The translations under genes were made by a program, and so were the position numbers. Positions 39,696 to 44,363 of a stretch of DNA of 44,363 nt are shown in pieces. The notes beneath the pieces are model-generated. The model made no database searches, had not been told where the DNA came from, and was given only the letters and a program-made list of their open reading frames with translations. Numbering within the stretch: the first letter of the stretch is position 1; the number at the start of each line of letters is the position of its first letter. Source of the stretch: Lachnospiraceae bacterium. GTDB taxonomy: Bacteria > Bacillota > Clostridia > Lachnospirales > Lachnospiraceae. Location of the stretch: assembly GCA_017525525.1 (NCBI GenBank), contig JAFXSQ010000061.1, positions 1 to 44,363 of the forward strand. Direction: 5' to 3'.

Positions 39696-40868
39696 ATGGA
39701 GTTCAACACCCTGACCTTCGTGGCAGTTATTCTGCTTGCGGCTTTGATAGCGGGCAAGATAGTAAAACAGGTGAAGCTGCCGAATGTCACAGGATATCTT
39801 ATTATCGGACTTATCATAGGACCGCATTGCCTGGGGCTTATAACCCAGGAGGTTATAGACGGGATGGATGTGGTCACCCAGTTTGCCTTGGGCTGCATAG
39901 CATTTTCCATAGGACAGCAGTTCAAGATAAGCTTTTTGAAAAAGGTAGGTAAAGCACCCATCGTAATAGGTGTAACCGAAGGCTTGGGCGCAGTGCTCGT
40001 AGTAGATACGGTGCTTCTTTTGCTGGGGTTTGACCTGCAGTTTTCCCTCGCAATGGGAGCTATAGCTTCGGCGACTGCCGCTGCCTCGACACTTATGATC
40101 GTCAAGCAGTACAAGGCGCAAGGACCGCTTACAAATACTCTGCTTCCCGTGGTTGCTTTAGATGACGCGGTTGCCCTTATGATGTTTGGTATAAGCATAG
40201 CTATAGCCAACATGCTCAGCTCGTCTTCAAACGAGTCGATAGGGAAGCTTCTGCTTGATCCGGTGATCGAGATATTCGGAGCGCTTGCTTTCGGCGCACT
40301 GCTCGGCACCGTAATGACCATTATGGTCAAGTACTACACAGGCCGCGGAAACAGGCTTGCGATAACCATTATGATGATAGCGGCAACTGTCGGAATATCC
40401 GATATAGTAGGATTTTCATCACTTCTTGCCTGTATGTCGCTCTCGATGACTTTTGTCAACAACTCTCCCTTCAGGGAGAAGATATATGAACCTTTAGACA
40501 GGATGACACCGCCGATATATATGATGTTTTTCATCCTTTCTGGTGCATCCTTGGACGTGACTATAATCGGATCGGTCGGACTTGTCGGTGCTGTATATGT
40601 GTTGGGCCGTGTGATAGGAAAGCAGCTGGGAGCATATGTAGGAGCGAAGATTTCCAAGGCGCCCGATGTAGTTCAGAAGTACCTTGGGCTTACGCTCATA
40701 CCGCAGGAGGGTGTGTCCATCGGACTTGCCACCGTAGCGGCTGCAAGCTTTCCGTCCTTCGGGCCGCGCATCAGGACCATAGTGCTCTGCGGAGTTGTGA
40801 TTTACGAGCTCATCGGACCGATAATTACGAAGACTGCTTTGAAGAAAGCAGGGGAAATAACGGAGTAA
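39696..40868 (+). CDS. Cation:proton antiporter, CPA2 (Kef/NhaP-like) type
   Basis: 390 residues and about 12 membrane helices. Features of the Na+/H+ exchanger family: VTGYLIIGLIIGPHCLGL near the start, a helix with ALDDAVALMMFGI (the Asp-Asp ion site), and GFSSLLACMSLS. It exchanges cations for protons in the membrane and lacks the C-terminal TrkA-N domain of Kef channels. That control is probably given by the PII-like protein whose gene ends exactly where this one begins (TAAATG). Confidence 0.93.
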   Translation: MEFNTLTFVAVILLAALIAGKIVKQVKLPNVTGYLIIGLIIGPHCLGLITQEVIDGMDVVTQFALGCIAFSIGQQFKISFLKKVGKAPIVIGVTEGLGAVLVVDTVLLLLGFDLQFSLAMGAIASATAAASTLMIVKQYKAQGPLTNTLLPVVALDDAVALMMFGISIAIANMLSSSSNESIGKLLLDPVIEIFGALAFGALLGTVMTIMVKYYTGRGNRLAITIMMIAATVGISDIVGFSSLLACMSLSMTFVNNSPFREKIYEPLDRMTPPIYMMFFILSGASLDVTIIGSVGLVGAVYVLGRVIGKQLGAYVGAKISKAPDVVQKYLGLTLIPQEGVSIGLATVAAASFPSFGPRIRTIVLCGVVIYELIGPIITKTALKKAGEITE

Positions 40869-40996
40869 GACAGTACAAGCAGTGATTAGGCAGGAGACGG
40901 GCCGGAAGTTTTATGGCAAGGTAAGACAAGAATCGGATCTGAAGTCTTACGTGTTTAAGCTACGTCGAGTGTCATATAAATATTTATAGGAGACAT
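40869..40996. other. Space before comEC
   Basis: 128 bases without a gene or clear hairpin. TAGGAG just before the ATG is the comEC ribosome site; no promoter with both boxes was identified. Confidence 0.4.
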
Positions 40997-43900
40997 ATGA
41001 AAAGACCGCTTTTTTGTGGGATCCTTTCGTATGCGCTCGGGTTATCAGCATGTGTAACAACAGGATTTGGTATTTTGCTTGCAGGGATTTCGGGTTTCCT
41101 GCTCTTGTTTGCGTATCACATTTTGCGCCGCGATAAGTATAAATTGATGCATGCGGCGCTTCTTTTATTCTTTTTTTGCATGGGATATATCTATCCCGGA
41201 ATCATAGGGCTTAGAACAGCCGATATTGAGTCTGCGGTTCCCGAAGACGGTACAAAGGCAGAGGTCGCGGGAATCGTACATGAGGTAAAAGAAACTGAAT
41301 ATGGCGTTAATCTTATCGTGAAGGTGAAGGTCACGAGGCTTGCGGAAGCAGGGGAAGATGCGGATGACAGTGCCGGAGTTGGTGATGTTGGCAGTGCAGA
41401 TAGTAGTGCCGGAGCTAATGGTGTTGCAGGTGAAGGCGCGGAAGATGTTGCCGGTGTTGATGGTGCAGCCGGTGTTGATGGTGCAGCCGGTGTTGATGGT
41501 GCAGCCGGTGAAGGCGCGGATGGTGCAGCCGGTGAAGGCGCGGATGGTGTTGCCGGTGAAAGCGCGGATGGTGTTGCCGGTGAAGGCGCGGAAGATGCTG
41601 CCGGTAAAGGCGCGGATGGTGCAGCCGGTGAAGGCGCGGATGATGTTGCAGGTAAAGGCGCGGATGATGTTGCAGGTAAAGGCGCGGAAGACGGGCGAAT
41701 CATCAAGGACTGTTACAAGATATTAGTGAGTGTTGCTCCTGAGGTGGTCGAGGAGTACGGGTTGAAGCCCGGCAGTGTTTTGTGTGCCAAAGGAAGGCTT
41801 GAGCAATTTGAGGGGCAGAGGGTCCCGGGCGGTTACGACAAGAGGAAGTATTATCTTGCAAGGGGTGTGCTGTATCAGTTGAAAGGCGCGGAGGTAACAG
41901 CGCCGGAAGCGCCTGCCGGAGGTACGGGGAAGACAGGGAGTATAAGTCGGGAAAACAAAAGCCAAGTAGCCCTAGGAAGGGATAAGGAAGTAACAATTAC
42001 GCCCGGACTGATAAGCAGGGGATATTACGGCATGGTAAACGCCCTTGAAGAGTTGAGAGGTATGTTAGGTGACAGATTGTCTGATATTGCTTCGCCGGTT
42101 ACGGCAGGTATCCTCAAGGGGATTCTGCTGGGCGACCGAAGCGACATACCGGAGGATATAACCAAGTTGTATAGGACAGGAGGGATATCGCATATTCTTG
42201 CGATTTCATCGCTTCACATCACCATGATATCCGGTGCTTTAGGCGTATTGCTTAAGGTTGCGGGGGTGCCCTTTCTGCCTGCGGGGATACTGACTCTGGT
42301 CATAACATTTGCTTACGCTTTGATGACCGGGTTTGGGTTTGCGACCAAGAGAGCATTTATCATGCTTGTCATATCGGTGGTGGGGAAGCTGCTCGGAAGG
42401 CGGTATGACATGCTGACGGGTCTCTCACTGGCGTTGTTTATCATGCTTGTTATAAACCCGTACTGCATATATGACAGCAGCCTGCTTATGTCTGCGGCGG
42501 CTATGTTCGGCGTGGCGCTGGGAAGAGAATTGACTAACAGATTAGACAGGATGGTGAAGGCACACAGGGTTCCGATAAAGGCACGTGTAAGAAACAGGAT
42601 AATGTATGCCTTTGTGAAATCTGTTGTTTTCTCTGTGGGGCTGAACATAGTTCTTACTCCTGTGATTGCTTATGTTTACATGGAGTTTCCGCTTTATTCT
42701 ATTTTGATTAATCTGCTTGTTATTCCGTTGATGACCTTGGTTGTCGGCGTTGGTTTTCTTGCGCTTCTCGTATCGCTTGTGTCTCCTGTGGTTGCGGGTG
42801 TTTTAATAAAGCCGGCAGGGCTTATCCTGATGCTCTATGATGCGCTGACGGGACTTTTCTCGTGCTTGCCGTTTTCCGTAATTACAGTCGGAGGAGTGAC
42901 GGTGGTGGAGTTGGCGGTGTACTACCTTACTGTTCTGGCGGTGGTTACGGTTACAGGAAGAAGGGGGCTTGCTTTCCTTGCGAAACTGAAGCTTGTCAGA
43001 AGGAGAGTGGAGAGTGACACAGCAAGGGCTGAGGGTTCCTGGACGGAGCCGGGCGGTAATGTGTCGAGAGCAGAGGGGTATGCGGTTGTGACCGGAGGTA
43101 AAGCGTTGAGTGCCGAGGGGGACGAAACCGGTGGAGGTTGCGGCTTGTCCGGAGGCGTGGTTTGCAGAGTGGCGGCGATTATTTCTGTTTTCATAGTTCT
43201 TCTGGGTTGGCTGATCATTTTCGTGCCGAGAGCTGTTCATAAGGAGAGGATAGTTGTGCTTGATGTGGGGCAGGGGGACGGCATTTTCATATCCACGGGC
43301 GACGGCGTGAACCTGATGATAGACGGAGGCTCGAGCACGCAGGAAAAAATAGGCGGCAGGTTTATTGAGCCGTGCCTGAAGTATTTCCGGGCAAAGCATA
43401 TAAGCTTGTGGTTTGTGACCCACGCGGACATGGATCATGTAAGCGGCTTGCTTGATATAATCGAAGATTATGATGAGCTTGGAATAGTGGTGGACGCAGT
43501 AGTGATCTCGTCAACTGCGGTTGAGGACGAAACGATGACTGAGCTTATTGACGGGTGTCGTGCCTGCGGTATCGAGATTGTGCGAATGGGCTGCTTTGAT
43601 TATGTTTCAACCGGCAAAGCCCGTATCACTTGTCTTCACCCGGATAAGAGCTTTATTTCTGAAGACAAGAATGAAAGAAGCCTCGCGCTGCTATACGAAA
43701 GCTCAGGGATAAAAGCATTATTTACCGGCGATATGGGCACAGAGGCGATAGAGCATATGCTTGATCTGTGCGACGCAGGAAAAGAAGAATCCGCGGAGGG
43801 CTTATGCGAGACCGAGGGAAAAGAAGATTCTGTAAACGACACATGTGATACTAAGGCTGTGAGTATTAAAAACCTTGATCTTCTTAAGATACCTCATCAT

Positions 43901-44089
43901 GGTTCGGAGAATTCTCTCTCCGAAGAGCTTTACTCACTTGTCAAACCCGGAGGTACGGCAGTTATTTCTTGTGGCAGGAATAATCGTTACGGCCATCCTC
44001 ACGCCAAGGTATTGGAAGTTCTTAAAGAAAAGGGGGTGAGATGCCGGCGCACAGATGAACAAGGCACGTTTATCGCACCGGATGACTAA
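40997..44089 (+). CDS. comEC: ComEC/Rec2 DNA uptake channel with low-complexity insert
   Basis: 1030 residues. N-terminal membrane helices and OB-like domain (1-300), then the Competence membrane domain (about 345-690; ISHILAISSLHITMISGALG is the family core), and a C-terminal metallo-beta-lactamase domain (about 755-1030) with VLDVGQGDGIFI and THADMDHVSGL as metal ligands. It moves single-stranded DNA into the cell in competence. Odd: residues about 115-232 form a Gly/Ala/Asp/Glu array (units GEGADGAA and GVDGAA) inserted in the OB-like domain; a second Gly/Ala/Glu spacer is near 680-715. The reading frame stays open. No other com gene is in the window. Confidence 0.93.
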   Translation: MKRPLFCGILSYALGLSACVTTGFGILLAGISGFLLLFAYHILRRDKYKLMHAALLLFFFCMGYIYPGIIGLRTADIESAVPEDGTKAEVAGIVHEVKETEYGVNLIVKVKVTRLAEAGEDADDSAGVGDVGSADSSAGANGVAGEGAEDVAGVDGAAGVDGAAGVDGAAGEGADGAAGEGADGVAGESADGVAGEGAEDAAGKGADGAAGEGADDVAGKGADDVAGKGAEDGRIIKDCYKILVSVAPEVVEEYGLKPGSVLCAKGRLEQFEGQRVPGGYDKRKYYLARGVLYQLKGAEVTAPEAPAGGTGKTGSISRENKSQVALGRDKEVTITPGLISRGYYGMVNALEELRGMLGDRLSDIASPVTAGILKGILLGDRSDIPEDITKLYRTGGISHILAISSLHITMISGALGVLLKVAGVPFLPAGILTLVITFAYALMTGFGFATKRAFIMLVISVVGKLLGRRYDMLTGLSLALFIMLVINPYCIYDSSLLMSAAAMFGVALGRELTNRLDRMVKAHRVPIKARVRNRIMYAFVKSVVFSVGLNIVLTPVIAYVYMEFPLYSILINLLVIPLMTLVVGVGFLALLVSLVSPVVAGVLIKPAGLILMLYDALTGLFSCLPFSVITVGGVTVVELAVYYLTVLAVVTVTGRRGLAFLAKLKLVRRRVESDTARAEGSWTEPGGNVSRAEGYAVVTGGKALSAEGDETGGGCGLSGGVVCRVAAIISVFIVLLGWLIIFVPRAVHKERIVVLDVGQGDGIFISTGDGVNLMIDGGSSTQEKIGGRFIEPCLKYFRAKHISLWFVTHADMDHVSGLLDIIEDYDELGIVVDAVVISSTAVEDETMTELIDGCRACGIEIVRMGCFDYVSTGKARITCLHPDKSFISEDKNERSLALLYESSGIKALFTGDMGTEAIEHMLDLCDAGKEESAEGLCETEGKEDSVNDTCDTKAVSIKNLDLLKIPHHGSENSLSEELYSLVKPGGTAVISCGRNNRYGHPHAKVLEVLKEKGVRCRRTDEQGTFIAPDD
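41411..41692 (+). repeat. In-gene tandem repeat within comEC
   Basis: Units of 24 bp (GEGADGAA-like) and 18 bp (GVDGAA) repeated about 12 times with near-identical bases. All units are multiples of 3, so slippage keeps the frame. Confidence 0.9.
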
Positions 44090-44133
44090 ACAACCCCGGG
44101 CGTGTCTACAAAAAAGCATAAAACCGGGAAAAA

Positions 44134-44363
44134 GGTAGCCAAAACCTCGAAAAAAAAGCCCGGAAAATCGGGAAATGGCTACCAAAACGGAAAAAAATCG
44201 GGAAAAAGGTAGCCAAAACCTTGAAAAAAAGCCCGGAAAATCGGGAAATGGCTACCAAAACGGAAAAAAATCGGGAAAAGGTAGCCAAAACCTCGAAAAA
44301 AAGCCCGGAAAATCGGGAAATGGCTACCAAAACGGAAAAAAATCGGGAAAAGGTAGCCAAAAC
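44134..44363. repeat. Tandem repeat of 72-74 bp with internal palindromes, cut by window edge
   Basis: GGTAGCC recurs at 44134, 44208, 44280 and 44352, each followed by AAAAC, an A-run, the small hairpin CCCGGAAAATCGGG and GGCTACC, then another A-run. Each unit can fold (GGTAGCC with GGCTACC, inner CCCG/CGGG). Three full units and part of a fourth are visible. No known gene is supported; an open frame on the minus strand is only the repeat translated. Confidence 0.85.

Noticed and set aside
44106-44360. Minus-strand repetitive frame of about 84 codons
   Set aside because: It is only the tandem repeat translated, lacks a ribosome site, and its Phe/Ser/Arg units follow the A-runs.
44134-44363. 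CRISPR-like array
   Set aside because: Whole 72-74 bp units repeat with no unique spacers and no cas genes are near, so it is a tandem repeat.

Overview
The window looks like a low-to-mid GC Clostridia chromosome, most likely Lachnospiraceae. The basis is gene content: LplB/YtcP-type oligosaccharide importer genes with a YesL-like DUF624 protein and a YesN-type regulator, a GH43 enzyme, an FprA flavoprotein, DUF6382-FHA proteins, strong GGAGG ribosome sites and Firmicutes-type promoters. No rRNA or tRNA gene was seen. Family names come from reading motifs, not from a database search.

Layout. 1-140 is the end of an IS256-type element with the first 15 codons of its transposase. 141-4102 is an AT-rich IS1595-type transposon bounded by 24-bp inverted repeats (21/24 match). 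It carries a DDE transposase, a membrane protein, and a tightly coupled four-gene cassette: XRE regulator, DUF4869-like protein, 130-residue P-loop ATPase and a possible TOPRIM-like protein. 4181-4417 is a broken small gene. 4521-5457 encodes DUF4234 and DUF2752 membrane proteins. 5816-13083 is a carbohydrate uptake region: anchored surface protein, two permeases, binding lipoprotein, DUF624 protein. 13493-17326 is an operon of two small membrane proteins and a large TIR-membrane-beta-propeller protein. Then come a YesN-type regulator, FprA, an ATP-grasp enzyme (minus), GH43, a small membrane protein behind LexA-like SOS boxes, purC (minus) and mltG.

26471-38553 is a signalling operon: two DUF6382-FHA proteins, a PP2C phosphatase, a transmembrane Ser/Thr kinase with TPR-like repeats, a membrane protein with four T-[E/D]-V-L motifs, and a 1584-residue Ig-like surface protein. 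After it come a HAD phosphatase, a PII-like protein directly followed by a cation:proton antiporter, comEC with a low-complexity insert, and a 72-74 bp tandem repeat running off the window.

Intergenic spaces are rich in modular hairpins whose loops are conserved while their stems differ, and which nest inside each other. The best candidates for undescribed biology are the transposon-borne ATPase cassette, the TIR operon, the SOS-controlled membrane protein, the kinase/FHA module with predicted phospho-threonine docking sites, and the nested hairpin elements.
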